From: Ramlibacter sp.
Lineage (GTDB): Bacteria; Pseudomonadota; Gammaproteobacteria; Burkholderiales; Burkholderiaceae_C
Assembly: GCA_019635415.1 (NCBI GenBank)
Contig: JAHBZN010000003.1
Span: 310,001 to 374,000, forward strand
DNA: 64,000 nt
Direction: 5' to 3'
The translations under genes were made by a program, and so were the position numbers. Shown in pieces: positions 55,023 through 62,971 of this stretch. The notes below the pieces were generated by a model. It had not been told where the DNA came from. It was given only the letters and a program-made list of their open reading frames with translations, and did not search any database. Positions within the stretch are counted from its first letter, which is position 1, and each line of letters starts with the position of its first letter.

Positions 55023-55796
55023 ATGTCAAAGCTGGTATTCATCACAGGGGCCTCGAGCGGGATCGGCCAGGCCCTGGCGGCGCGCTTTCATGCCGCGGGC
55101 TGGCGCCTGGCGCTGGCGGCCCGGCGCACGGCCGACATCGAGCGCTGGGCGCAGGAGCAGGGCTTTGCGGCGGACCGCTACGCGGTGTACGGGGCCGACG
55201 TGGCGGTCTTCGACAGCATCGTCGCGGCGGGGCAGGCCTGCATCGCCGCGCAGGGGCTGCCCGACGTGGTGATCGCCAACGCCGGCATCAGCGTGGGGGT
55301 GGATACCGCGGTGCGTTCCGACCTCGATGTGATGGCCCAGACTTTCGCCACCAACAACATCGGCATGGCCGCCACCTTCCATCCCTTCGTCGAAGCCATG
55401 GCCCGCCGCGGGTCGGGCACGCTGGTCGGCGTGGGCAGCGTCGCGGGCATTCGTGGCCTGCCCGGCCATGGCGCGTACTGCTCGAGCAAGGCGGCGGTCA
55501 TCAGTTACTGCGAAAGCCTGCGTGGCGAGCTGCAGGCCAGCGGCGTGAAGGTGGTCACCTTGTGCCCGGGCTACATCGACACGCCGCTTACCCGCGAGAA
55601 CCGCTATGCCATGCCCTTTCTCATGGCCCCGGAAGCCTTTGCCGATCAGGCCTTTTCAAGCATCGAAGCGGGCACTAGCTATCGGGTAATTCCATGGCAA
55701 ATGGGTGTGGTGGCGAAGTTGTTGCGCCTTTTGCCCAACGCGGTGTTTGATCGCGCACTGGCGGGCCGGCCGCGCAAGAAGCGCCAGGGGCAATAA
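55023..55796 (+). CDS. Short-chain dehydrogenase/reductase
   Basis: 257 residues. Rossmann motif TGASSGIGQAL, NAG motif, and catalytic Ser...YCSSK. The YCSSKAA, TLCPGYIDTPL and C-terminal extension (LLRLLPNAVFDRALAGRPRKKRQGQ) suggest a KDSR-like or ketoreductase enzyme, perhaps acting on lipids. It follows lptC by 19 bp and is probably in the same unit. Substrate unknown. Confidence 0.9.
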   Translation: MSKLVFITGASSGIGQALAARFHAAGWRLALAARRTADIERWAQEQGFAADRYAVYGADVAVFDSIVAAGQACIAAQGLPDVVIANAGISVGVDTAVRSDLDVMAQTFATNNIGMAATFHPFVEAMARRGSGTLVGVGSVAGIRGLPGHGAYCSSKAAVISYCESLRGELQASGVKVVTLCPGYIDTPLTRENRYAMPFLMAPEAFADQAFSSIEAGTSYRVIPWQMGVVAKLLRLLPNAVFDRALAGRPRKKRQGQ

Positions 55797-55898
55797 GTCG
55801 CACCTGAATCGGCGGCGCGCAACACCGCTGCGACTTGGGGCGCGCAAGCCTCCTCAATCTGTAGCAAAGTGTTTCAAATTCGACGCGAAGTCAGCACA

Positions 55899-56405
55899 AT
55901 GGGGTCGAGCCATCCCATGACCCGTCGCAAAGCCCACGCCCCTGCCAACCACGAAACGCTGGCGCAACTGCTGTACTGCAGCCGCAAGACCCGCGCCTTG
56001 CCGGCCGGCGAGCTGCGGACGCTGGTGGAGCGCGGCGCCCGGCGCAACCATGGCAGCCGGATCAGCGGCACGCTGCTGGCCGGCTGTGGCCTGTACCTGC
56101 AGTTTCTGGAAGGGCCGCCCGCGGAGATCGACGCGCTGTGGACCCTGCTGCAGCGCGACCGCCGGCACGCCAAGCCCGTGCTGGTGATGCAGAACCCGCG
56201 CGGCGTGAGCCGCCTGTACCCGGCCCACCCGATGGTCTACCAGGGCCAGGTCACGCCGCTGCAATTCACTTCGCTGGCCCGTGACGTGCGCGAACACGTC
56301 AACGCCCATGCGATCTGGCATCTGGGGCCGCGCGAGCTGGCCCAGATGGTGGATCGCAGCGCGCGGCGCCAGGAGCGCACAGCCAAGGAGCCGGATGATG
56401 AGTAA
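55899..56405 (+). CDS. BLUF-domain blue-light sensor protein
   Basis: 168 residues. The BLUF core runs from about residue 20: LAQLLYCSRKT (flavin-site Tyr), ARRNHGSRISG (Asn) and LYLQFLEGPP (Gln). These three are the photocycle residues of AppA/BlrB-type sensors. The C-terminal 60 residues are a helical extension without a known output domain. FAD binding and blue-light response are expected. The start is uncertain (55899 or 55917). It overlaps the next gene, which may encode its partner. Confidence 0.83.
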   Translation: MGSSHPMTRRKAHAPANHETLAQLLYCSRKTRALPAGELRTLVERGARRNHGSRISGTLLAGCGLYLQFLEGPPAEIDALWTLLQRDRRHAKPVLVMQNPRGVSRLYPAHPMVYQGQVTPLQFTSLARDVREHVNAHAIWHLGPRELAQMVDRSARRQERTAKEPDDE

Positions 56406-57030
56406 ATCCCGACCGATCGAGTTCGTTCAGGAACTGCTGCAACCCGTGGCCCACCACGCCGAGATGCCCTGGCATGACCAGGTCACGCAAAAAGTCCCGC
56501 TGTCGATCCCCGAGGCGCAATGGGCCTCCGATGACGAGCTGGACGTGTTGCTCGGTGGGCTGATCTGGCGCGAGCGCCGGGCGTTGCGCAAGCGCGTCTC
56601 GCACTGGCTGTCGCGCAACACGCTGCTCGCGGTGGTGGACACCCTCGCCTGGCGCGTGGCCCTGCGGCCGCGCGTGACCAAGGAGCATCTGCCGGACGCC
56701 GGTTTCGTCGCCCGGCCCTCCAGTGCCGCCACGCCGCCCGATGGCTTCCGCTCCCTGCCGCTGGACGACCTGCTCTGGAAATTTGGGCTCTACGGTGCGG
56801 CCAGCCCCGAAGTTCTGCCGCGCGGCTTTGCCGGCCGGGCGGTTGCCTTGCGTCAGCTCCCGCAGATCTCCGAAGGGCTGCTGGCCCCGCGCCACCTCAG
56901 TCTCATGCGCATGCTCGGCGCGCAGGCCCTGACCCTGGAGGAGTTGCGCACGCGGCTCGAGGCCAACCGCGAGGACCTCCTGCGCGACCTCACCGCCCTG
57001 TACCTGACCCGGTCGCTCGACGTCCGTTGA
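56398..57030 (+). CDS. Hypothetical protein, partner candidate of the BLUF protein
   Basis: 210 residues from ATG 56398, 7 nt after AAGGAG (56395 also possible). No known family. Charged at the N-terminus, with an internal stretch HLPDAGFVARPSSA. The C-terminal part (SEGLLAPRHLSLMRMLGAQAL to LTALYLTRSL) looks like a winged-helix-type or PilB-like small domain with LTLEELRTRLE. Overlap of 8 bp with the BLUF gene suggests cotranscription. It may be the output effector. Confidence 0.68.
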   Translation: MSKSRPIEFVQELLQPVAHHAEMPWHDQVTQKVPLSIPEAQWASDDELDVLLGGLIWRERRALRKRVSHWLSRNTLLAVVDTLAWRVALRPRVTKEHLPDAGFVARPSSAATPPDGFRSLPLDDLLWKFGLYGAASPEVLPRGFAGRAVALRQLPQISEGLLAPRHLSLMRMLGAQALTLEELRTRLEANREDLLRDLTALYLTRSLDVR

Positions 57031-57042
57031 CCGGTCGCGAAC

Positions 57043-57097
57043 GCTATCGTTTTGGTAGCTTAAAGTGCCCATCCAGCAAGGGCTGGACAGCAAAAAG
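57043..57097 (+). repeat. Dispersed ~55-bp element, copy D
   Basis: GCTAT at 57043, TAGC at 57056-57059, GTGCCCATCCAG, CAAGGGCTGGACAGC. It sits directly before a strong terminator, as copy A sits directly after one. Confidence 0.8.
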
Positions 57098-57117
57098 GCT
57101 CCCAAGGGAGCCTTTTT
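57092..57117. terminator. Bidirectional intrinsic terminator
   Basis: AAAAAGGCTCCC (57092-57103), loop AA, GGGAGCCTTTTT (57106-57117). Perfect 12-bp stem with T runs on both strands, between two convergent genes. Confidence 0.92.
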
Positions 57118-57134
57118 TGATGCATCGGGCTGAA

Positions 57135-57602
57135 TCAGTAGCCGCCACGGCCACCACCGCCACCGCCCCGGGGACCGGAACCGTAGGGGCTGCGGAAACC
57201 GCCGTCGCCACCACCGCCGCCACTGCGGCCGCCACCGCCGCCTTCACGGCGGCCACCGCCACCATAGCCGCCGCCGCCACCACCGTAGCCGCCACCACCG
57301 CCGCCGCCGTAGCCACCGCCACCACCGTAGCCGCCGCTGCGCGGGGGACGGGCTTCCATCGGGCGGGCTTCATTGACAACGACGCTGCGGCCGCCGAGGG
57401 GCTGGCCGTTCATGCCGTTGATGGCGGCCTGTGCTTCCGCATCGCTGCCCATTTCGACGAAGCCGAAACCCTTGGAGCGGCCGGTGTCACGCTCCATCAT
57501 GACCTTGGCGCTGGTGACCGCGCCGAACGGGCTGAAAGCCTGTTCAAGGTCGCTGTCGCGCACCGAGTAAGGCAGATTGCCCACATACAGTTTGTTGCCC
57601 AT
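57135..57602 (-). CDS. RRM-domain RNA-binding protein, Gly-rich tail, copy 1
   Basis: 155 residues. A single RNA-recognition motif (RNP2 KLYVGNLPY, RNP1 SKGFGFVEM) at residues 3-80 is followed by a Gly/Arg/Tyr-rich tail with repeats of GGYGGGGG type. The pattern matches bacterial glycine-rich RNA-binding proteins, often cold- or stress-induced. A paralog with a shorter tail lies upstream. The two leaders share a conserved hairpin that hides the SD (57606-57646). Confidence 0.93.
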   Translation of the reverse strand: MGNKLYVGNLPYSVRDSDLEQAFSPFGAVTSAKVMMERDTGRSKGFGFVEMGSDAEAQAAINGMNGQPLGGRSVVVNEARPMEARPPRSGGYGGGGGYGGGGGGGYGGGGGGYGGGGRREGGGGGRSGGGGGDGGFRSPYGSGPRGGGGGGRGGY

Positions 57603-57650
57603 CAAGGGACTCCTCAAAAAACATTGACCCGAAGCGATGGAGTCCCGAAA
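57603..57650 (-). promoter_or_regulatory. SD-sequestering leader hairpin of the first RRM gene
   Basis: On the minus strand GGGACTCC (57646-57639) can pair perfectly with GGAGTCCC (57613-57606). The second arm contains the GGAG Shine-Dalgarno, 7 nt before the start codon at 57602. The same layout occurs before the second RRM gene. Confidence 0.75.
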
Positions 57651-57799
57651 ACGCATTCAAACCACAAGAGACGCGAAAGTGACCGGTTCACCGCAAACTA
57701 GCGCCAGCTTTGCGAGCATGCGCGATCGCATTATTAACCAGATATCGGAAAAACACGCAAGCATCGCGCGGCCGGGCGGCCCTTTGTCACACCAACGAA

Positions 57800-57822
57800 A
57801 AAGGGCCCCGAAAGGGCCCTTC
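57800..57822 (-). terminator. Terminator after the second RRM gene
   Basis: On the minus strand GAAGGGCCC and GGGCCCTTT pair around a 5-nt centre and a T-rich stretch follows. It would end the transcript of the 57856 gene and separate it from the first copy. Confidence 0.75.
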
Positions 57823-57855
57823 AAATGCACCGATTTGAGGCGGTGCGGCTTGCGA

Positions 57856-58173
57856 TCAGTACCCGCCGCGGTTGCCACCACCGTAGCCACCGCCGCCGTA
57901 ACCGCCGCTGCGCGGGGGACGGGGTTCCATCGGGCGGGCTTCGTTGACCACGAGGCCACGGCCACCGACCTGCTGGCCGTTCATGCCGCTGATGGCGGCC
58001 TGTGCTTCGGCGTCGCTGCCCATTTCGACAAAGCCGAAACCCTTGGAACGGCCGGTGTCGCGCTCCATCATGACCTTGGCGCTGGACACGGTGCCGAACT
58101 GGCTGAAGGCCTGCTCCATGTCATGGTCGCGGAAGGAATAGGGCAGATTGCCCACGTAAAGTTTGTTGCCCAT
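57856..58173 (-). CDS. RRM-domain RNA-binding protein, copy 2
   Basis: 105 residues. One RRM (RNP2 KLYVGNLPY, RNP1 SKGFGFVEM) and a short tail (GGYGGGGYGGGNRGGY). It is highly similar to copy 1 over the RRM, so the pair arose by tandem duplication together with the leader. RNA target unknown; probably an RNA chaperone. Confidence 0.93.
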   Translation of the reverse strand: MGNKLYVGNLPYSFRDHDMEQAFSQFGTVSSAKVMMERDTGRSKGFGFVEMGSDAEAQAAISGMNGQQVGGRGLVVNEARPMEPRPPRSGGYGGGGYGGGNRGGY

Positions 58174-58218
58174 GGAGGGGACTCCTGAAAAAGACGCAAA
58201 ACGCGATGGAGTCCGCAA
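58174..58218 (-). promoter_or_regulatory. SD-sequestering leader hairpin of the second RRM gene
   Basis: On the minus strand GGACTCC (58214-58208) pairs with GGAGTCC (58185-58179), which contains the GGAG SD 8 nt before the start at 58173. Flanking loop bases differ from copy 1, but both arms are kept. Confidence 0.78.
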
Positions 58219-58406
58219 AACGCAATCAACAAACCGAAAATTCAAAGACGCGAAACTGGCCAATCACCGCAAACCTGTACCCCGCCTTGCAGCGAAGTAC
58301 GGCCGGATTATCGGTGATATTGCGCAAAACGCGAACCCGGCAGTTGTTTTATGGCCCGATCCGCGCGGATCCGGTAAGAAAACGTCCGATCTGCGCGACC
58401 CCGGGC

Positions 58407-58949
58407 ATGCTGTCAAAAACCCTGCTTCCCTCCGTTCTGGCCGTGCTGATGACCGCAGTGGCCCATGCTCAGGCGCCGGCCCGTGTGCCTGTGCCTGCGC
58501 CGGCCAAGGCCGTGGCGCCCGCGCCATCCGGCCCGCCCGAGGTGGAGGGCCGGACGGTCGACGGGCGGCCGTTTTCGCTCTCCTCGCTGCGCGGCAAGGT
58601 GGTGCTCCTGATGTACTGGTCGACGGACTGCGCCGTCTGCCGCGACAAGATGCCCGAGTTGCGCCAGAACTACGAAGGCTGGGCCGGCCAGCCTTTCGAG
58701 CTGGTGCTGGTCAGCACCGACCGCCGGTCCCAGGACCTGGCCGCGTACGAGCAGATCATCTCGCGCACCGTGCCTGTCAAGCAGCGCTTCGTGCAGCTGT
58801 GGGCCGGCGAACCGGGCTACCGCGACAACCTGGGCTCGCCCGAACAACTGCCGGCCTCCTGGCTGATCGACAAGACGGGCAAGGTGGTGGCGCGGTACAC
58901 CGGCCGTATTCCGCCGCAGGCCTGGGACAAAATCGCTGAACTGCTGTGA
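58407..58949 (+). CDS. TlpA-like thioredoxin-fold protein
   Basis: 180 residues with a signal peptide (cleavage after AHAQ), a Pro/Ala-rich spacer, and a thioredoxin fold containing redox motif STDCAVCRDKMP (CxxC, near residue 72) and the cis-Pro region QLPASWLID. Periplasmic disulfide reductase or peroxiredoxin-like (TlpA/ResA) enzyme. It lies 143 bp before bufA; a link to Cys handling in that pathway is possible but not proven. Confidence 0.87.
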   Translation: MLSKTLLPSVLAVLMTAVAHAQAPARVPVPAPAKAVAPAPSGPPEVEGRTVDGRPFSLSSLRGKVVLLMYWSTDCAVCRDKMPELRQNYEGWAGQPFELVLVSTDRRSQDLAAYEQIISRTVPVKQRFVQLWAGEPGYRDNLGSPEQLPASWLIDKTGKVVARYTGRIPPQAWDKIAELL

Positions 58950-59092
58950 GCCACAGGCCGGGTAAACCCGTGTGTCTGCCGCGCACCCGCCGACGTATGT
59001 AAGAAGTCCAGTCTCGGCCGGACCAACCCACTGATCCCCGGGGCCGCCGGCGCCGGATTCCCAACCTCTTCATCTACTTCAAGGAGTTTTTC

Positions 59093-59368
59093 ATGAACCA
59101 ACGTGCCCTCATCGCTACCGCTGCTGCTTCCCTGCTGTCCACCCTCATGGTGGCCACGCCCGCCGCTGCGGCCGACAAGGAAAAATGCTTCGGCATCGCC
59201 AAGGCCGGCCAGAACGATTGCGCCAACCTGTCGGGCAGCCATTCGTGCGCCGGCCAGTCCAAGCTCAGCGACGACAAGGGTGAATGGAAGTACGTGGCCA
59301 AGGGCACCTGCAAGACCCTGAAGGGCCTGAGCGCCGACGAAGCCAAGGCCGCCGCCAAGAAGGCCTGA
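59093..59368 (+). CDS. bufA: Bufferin-type RiPP precursor BufA (DUF2282)
   Basis: 91 residues. Sec signal peptide (cleavage after AAA) and a mature part with four Cys in KCFG, NDCAN, HSCAG and GTCKT. This is the DUF2282 precursor of bufferins, whose Cys residues are converted to thiooxazole-type groups by the DUF692 enzyme, giving copper-binding peptides. RBS AAGGAG precedes the start. It is first in a bufABCD operon. Copper induction is expected from known bufferins, though no CueR dyad is visible upstream. Confidence 0.88.
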   Translation: MNQRALIATAAASLLSTLMVATPAAAADKEKCFGIAKAGQNDCANLSGSHSCAGQSKLSDDKGEWKYVAKGTCKTLKGLSADEAKAAAKKA

Positions 59369-59420
59369 GCGGCGCATTTCCTGCCCCGGAGCCCCCCTTG
59401 CCTCCCGCGCCCCGCTGCCG

Positions 59421-60302
59421 ATGACGCCCATGACAGCGCCGGTCGGCATTGGGTGGCGCCACCCCCACTACGCGCAGCTGCTGGCCGAGCAGCCCCCGCT
59501 GGACTTTCTTGAGGTCCACTCCGAAAACTTCTTCGGCGAAGGCGGCGCGGCACTGGCCGTGCTGGACCAGGGGCGCACGCACTACCCGGTCAGCCTGCAC
59601 GGCGTGGGCCTGGCGCTCGGCTCGGCTGCCGGCATCGATGACTGGCACCTGTCGCAGCTGCAGCGCCTGGTGTCGCGCATCGAGCCGGTGCGCGTGAGCG
59701 ATCACGCCTGCTTTGCCCGGGGCCACGTCCAGGGGCGCGATGTGCATGCGTCGGACCTGCTGCCCCTGCCCTTCAACCGCGACGCGCTGGCGGTGCTGAG
59801 CGCCAACGTGCAGCGCGTGCAGGACCGGCTGCAGCGGCCCTTGCTGGTGGAAAACCTGTCGGCCTACGTGGACCTGGCTGGCAGCGAGCAGACCGAGGTC
59901 GAATTCCTGGTTGCGCTGGCGCGCCAGACCGGCTGCCAGCTGCTGGTGGACGTCAACAACCTCTATGTCAACGCGCTGAACGCGCAACTCGGCGGCGCAG
60001 ATGCCGACCCGCTGCAAGCCTGCCGCGACTGGCTGGACGCCGTGCCCGCGCCCCTGGTCGGGGAACTCCACGTGGCGGGCCACTGCTATGTCAGCGACGA
60101 ACTCGGCGAGATCGTGATCGACGACCATGGCAGCCGCGTCTGTGGCGCGGTCTGGCAACTGCACGCCCATGCCCTTGCGCGGTGGGGCGCCGTGCCCACA
60201 CTGGTCGAGTGGGACACCGGCCTTCCGCCGCTGGACGTGCTGCTGGGCGAAGCCCAGCGCGCCCGGGTGCCGGCTGCAGCGGCGCTGGAGCTGCCCGCAT
60301 GA
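59421..60302 (+). CDS. bufB: MNIO-family (DUF692) RiPP-modifying enzyme BufB
   Basis: 293 residues, multinuclear non-heme iron oxidase of the MbnB type. The TIM-barrel metal-binding segments are present: [53 protein letters not shown] and [10 protein letters not shown]. It would oxidise Cys in BufA. Two ATG starts (59421 and 59430). Overlaps bufC by ATGA. Confidence 0.93.
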   Translation: MTPMTAPVGIGWRHPHYAQLLAEQPPLDFLEVHSENFFGEGGAALAVLDQGRTHYPVSLHGVGLALGSAAGIDDWHLSQLQRLVSRIEPVRVSDHACFARGHVQGRDVHASDLLPLPFNRDALAVLSANVQRVQDRLQRPLLVENLSAYVDLAGSEQTEVEFLVALARQTGCQLLVDVNNLYVNALNAQLGGADADPLQACRDWLDAVPAPLVGELHVAGHCYVSDELGEIVIDDHGSRVCGAVWQLHAHALARWGAVPTLVEWDTGLPPLDVLLGEAQRARVPAAAALELPA

Positions 60303-61132
60303 GTGCCGGCCTGGTCGCGCAGCAGCACGCCCTGCTGGCCGCGCTGTGGGCGGACGATCTGCCGTGCGCTATGAATTCAATAGCGAACAATGCCCATCTG
60401 TCGGGGGCTACAGCCTCAAAACGTCTGGAACTTGGGCTGCGCGCCTACCGCAGCCACGGCCTGGAGCTGGCGCCGCGGGTGCTGGGCGCCGCATTTCCGG
60501 TGCTGTGCCAATTGGTCGACGAGACCAGCTTTGCCGGCCTGGCCCGTGCCTTCTGGCGCAGCCAGCCGCCGCAGCGCGGCGACCTGGCCCAGTGGGGCGG
60601 CGACCTGCCGGCCTACCTCGAGTCGGCCCCGCAACTCGCGCAGGAGCCCTACCTGGGCGACGTGGCGCGCGTCGAATGGGCGCTGCATGTGGCCGCCAGC
60701 GCGGCCGACGCGGAGCCCGACCCGGCCTCGCTGGCGCTGCTGGCCCAGAACGACCCGATGCAGCTTCGGCTCACGCTGGCGGGCGGCGTTGCCTGTGTGC
60801 CCAGTCCCTGGCCCGTGGTCAGCGTGATCCAGGCTCACCGCAGCGGCGAGCCCTCGCTCGCGCAGGCGGGCGAGCGGCTGCGCCAAGGCGTGGCCGAGAC
60901 CGCGCTGGTCTGGCGGCAAGGCCTGCAACCGCAGCTGCGCGAAGCCCGGCCGGGGGAACCCGCCTTTCTGGCCGCGCTTCAGGCGGGCCAGCCCCTGTTG
61001 CAGGCGCTGGACCAGGCCCCCGGCTTTGACTTCAGTGGCTGGCTTGCCCCCGCGGTCCAGAGCGGCCTGCTCACGGGCGTGCAGGCCGCATGCCCCCCCG
61101 ACACCGATCACCCCAAGGAGACCTCCCCATGA
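60299..61132 (+). CDS. bufC: Bufferin accessory protein BufC (DUF2063)
   Basis: 277 residues. The DUF2063 N-terminal domain, which carries the precursor-recognition role in this pathway, has the conserved RAYRSHG and [17 protein letters not shown] segments. Its residues about 24-44 ([16 protein letters not shown]) come from a dispersed repeat read in frame. It works with BufB on BufA. Overlaps both neighbours. Confidence 0.87.
   Translation: MSAGLVAQQHALLAALWADDLPCAMNSIANNAHLSGATASKRLELGLRAYRSHGLELAPRVLGAAFPVLCQLVDETSFAGLARAFWRSQPPQRGDLAQWGGDLPAYLESAPQLAQEPYLGDVARVEWALHVAASAADAEPDPASLALLAQNDPMQLRLTLAGGVACVPSPWPVVSVIQAHRSGEPSLAQAGERLRQGVAETALVWRQGLQPQLREARPGEPAFLAALQAGQPLLQALDQAPGFDFSGWLAPAVQSGLLTGVQAACPPDTDHPKETSP
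60368..60424 (+). repeat. Dispersed ~55-bp element, copy E, inside bufC
   Basis: GCTATG at 60368, ATAGC at 60380-60384, TGCCCATCTG, GGGGGCTACAGCC, then an A run. All bases are translated in frame as part of BufC, with no stop. It resembles the intergenic copies, especially 34193. Confidence 0.82.
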
Positions 61133-61617
61133 ACACCCCCAGCCCTTCCCTCACCGCCCGCGGGTTGCAGCGCGGCCTGGCCGCATGGGCCGGCCTGACG
61201 GCATTGCTGGCGTCGCTGCAGCCGGTGGCCGCGCTCGCGGCGCGCCTGTACGTGGGCCAGGCCTTTTTTCTTTCAGGCCTGACCAAGCTGCGCGACTGGG
61301 ACATCACCGTCGCGCTGTTCACCGACGAGTACCAGGTGCCGCTGCTGCCGCCCGAGCTGGCGGCGGTCATGGGCACGGCCGGCGAGCTGGTGCTGCCCGT
61401 GCTGCTGGTGCTGGGGCTGGGCGGGCGCTTTGCCGCGCTGGGCCTGTCCGTGGTCAACGCCGTGGCCGTGGTCTCGCTCAGCGAGATCGCGCCGGCAGCC
61501 CTGCAGCAGCATGTGTTCTGGGGCTCGCTGTTGGCCGGGCTGGCGATCTTCGGTCCGGGCGCGTGGTCGCTCGAGCGCTGGGTCTGGCCGCGGCTGGTGA
61601 GCCGTCAGCCCGCCTGA
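61129..61617 (+). CDS. bufD: DoxX-family membrane protein BufD
   Basis: 162 residues, four TM helices with the DoxX signature (LYVGQAFFLSGLTKLRDW). The start at 61129 follows AAGGAG and overlaps the bufC stop. DoxX proteins are common last members of bufferin operons and are probably redox-linked or help the precursor at the membrane. Role unproven. Confidence 0.87.
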   Translation: MNTPSPSLTARGLQRGLAAWAGLTALLASLQPVAALAARLYVGQAFFLSGLTKLRDWDITVALFTDEYQVPLLPPELAAVMGTAGELVLPVLLVLGLGGRFAALGLSVVNAVAVVSLSEIAPAALQQHVFWGSLLAGLAIFGPGAWSLERWVWPRLVSRQPA

Positions 61618-61635
61618 AGGCCGGCCGTTCGCCCC

Positions 61636-62838
61636 TTACCAGTTGACCTCGCGGTCGGGTGTCGCGCCGATGCGGTGGATGGACAGGTCGGCCCCGTCGT
61701 ACTCCTCTTCGGGCGACAGCCGCAGCCCCGCCACGGCCTTGATCAGCCCATAGACGACAAAGCCGCCCAACAGGGCCCAGCCCACCCCCAGCAGCGTGCC
61801 CAGCACCTGCGCGCCGAAGCTCACGCCGCCGAGCCCGCCCAGCGCCTGGCTGCCGAAGAGGCCGCAGGCCACGCCGCCCCACGCGCCGCACAGCCCGTGC
61901 AGCGGCCAGACGCCCAGCACGTCGTCGATCTTCCACCTGTTCTGCGTGAGCGTGAACATCACGACGAAGATGGCACCGGCAATGCCGCCCACCACCAGTG
62001 CGCCCAGCGGGTGCATCAGGTCGGAGCCCGCGCACACCGCCACCAGGCCGGCCAGCGGACCGTTGTGCACGAAGCCCGGGTCGTTCTTGCCCAGCGCCAG
62101 CGCGGCCAGCGTGCCGCCCACCATGGCCATCAGCGAATTGACGGCCACCAGGCCCGAAATCTTGTCGATGGTCTGCGCGCTCATCACGTTGAAGCCGAAC
62201 CACCCCACCGTGAGGATCCAGGCGCCCAGCGCCAAAAACGGAATGTTCGATGGCGGATGGGCCGAGATGGCGCCGTCCTTGCGGTAGCGGTTGGCGCGCG
62301 CGCCGAGCAGCAGCACCGCGGGCAGCGCCAGCCAGCCCCCCACGGCGTGGACCACCACCGAGCCCGCGAAGTCATGGAACTCGGCGCCCGTGGCGTCCTT
62401 GATCCAGGCCTGCACACCGAAATGCTGGTTCCAGACGATGCCCTCGAAGAAGGGGTAGACCAGCCCGACGATCACCGCCGTGGCCAGCAGCTGGGGCCAG
62501 AAGCGCGCGCGCTCGGCAATGCCGCCGGAGATGATGGCCGGAATGGCCGCCGCAAAGGTCAGCAGGAAAAAGAACTTCACCAGCTCGTATCCGTTCTTCG
62601 CGGCCAGCTGCTCGGCGCCCACAAAAAAATTCGTGCCATAGGCCACGCCATAGCCGACCACGAAGTACACGACGGTGGACACCGAGAAATCCACCAGGAT
62701 CTTGACCAGCGCATTGACCTGGTTCTTCTTGCGCACGGTGCCCAGTTCAAGAAAGGCAAAGCCCGCATGCATGGCCAGCACCATGATGCCGCCCAGCAGG
62801 ATGAACAGTGCGTCTGAGCCCTGTTTTAGTGCTTCCAT
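61636..62838 (-). CDS. amtB: Ammonium transporter Amt
   Basis: 400 residues, eleven TM helices. Conserved Amt segments: LFILLGGIMVLAMHAGFAFLELG, DFAGSVVVHAVGG and the late HPLGALVVGG with the pore His pair (HAVGG and HPLG). Trimeric channel for NH4+. Start 62838 after AGAGGAG. No glnK is adjacent, unlike most amtB loci. A 13-bp inverted repeat with GGTGC/GCACC half-sites lies just upstream, suggesting NtrC control. Confidence 0.94.
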   Translation of the reverse strand: MEALKQGSDALFILLGGIMVLAMHAGFAFLELGTVRKKNQVNALVKILVDFSVSTVVYFVVGYGVAYGTNFFVGAEQLAAKNGYELVKFFFLLTFAAAIPAIISGGIAERARFWPQLLATAVIVGLVYPFFEGIVWNQHFGVQAWIKDATGAEFHDFAGSVVVHAVGGWLALPAVLLLGARANRYRKDGAISAHPPSNIPFLALGAWILTVGWFGFNVMSAQTIDKISGLVAVNSLMAMVGGTLAALALGKNDPGFVHNGPLAGLVAVCAGSDLMHPLGALVVGGIAGAIFVVMFTLTQNRWKIDDVLGVWPLHGLCGAWGGVACGLFGSQALGGLGGVSFGAQVLGTLLGVGWALLGGFVVYGLIKAVAGLRLSPEEEYDGADLSIHRIGATPDREVNW

Positions 62839-62868
62839 AAACTCCTCTTTGGATAAATTGCTTGTGAT

Positions 62869-62905
62869 TGGTGCGTTTTTGGGTGGATTCTGCAAAAACG
62901 CACCA
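62869..62905. promoter_or_regulatory. Perfect inverted repeat upstream of amtB (possible NtrC sites)
   Basis: TGGTGCGTTTTTG (62869-62881) and CAAAAACGCACCA (62893-62905) are perfect 13-bp arms around an 11-nt spacer. The GGTGC and GCACC ends resemble NtrC half-sites. A sigma-54 promoter is only approximate (the GG to GC gap is one base short). Confidence 0.55.
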
Positions 62906-62961
62906 TAAGCAAGCAAGAAATACGCCAGAAGAGTGCGGCCGGTGCGGAGGCCCTGAGCTTC

Positions 62962-62967
62962 TATAAT
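62962..62967 (+). promoter_or_regulatory. Consensus -10 box before the Mn riboswitch
   Basis: TATAAT, with no clear -35 box. Transcription would begin about 62974, right at the riboswitch start. Confidence 0.6.
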
Positions 62968-62971
62968 GGCG

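Noticed and set aside
55669..55720. Possible further copy of the dispersed element in the SDR gene (TAGCTATCGGG..)
   Set aside because: Only the start is similar; the CAAGGGCT half is missing.
57230..57330. CCGCCA-type tandem repeat that could be a CRISPR or satellite
   Set aside because: It encodes the Gly-rich tail of the RRM protein; the units are codon repeats without spacers.
58950..59092. CueR-type dyad before bufA
   Set aside because: No TTGACC with a 19-bp dyad spacer is seen; the upstream sequence contains only a GTATGTAAG-like segment that I cannot assign.
62870..62905. Sigma-54 promoter for amtB
   Set aside because: TGG..TTGCA is present, but the GG to GC spacing is one base short of the strict requirement.
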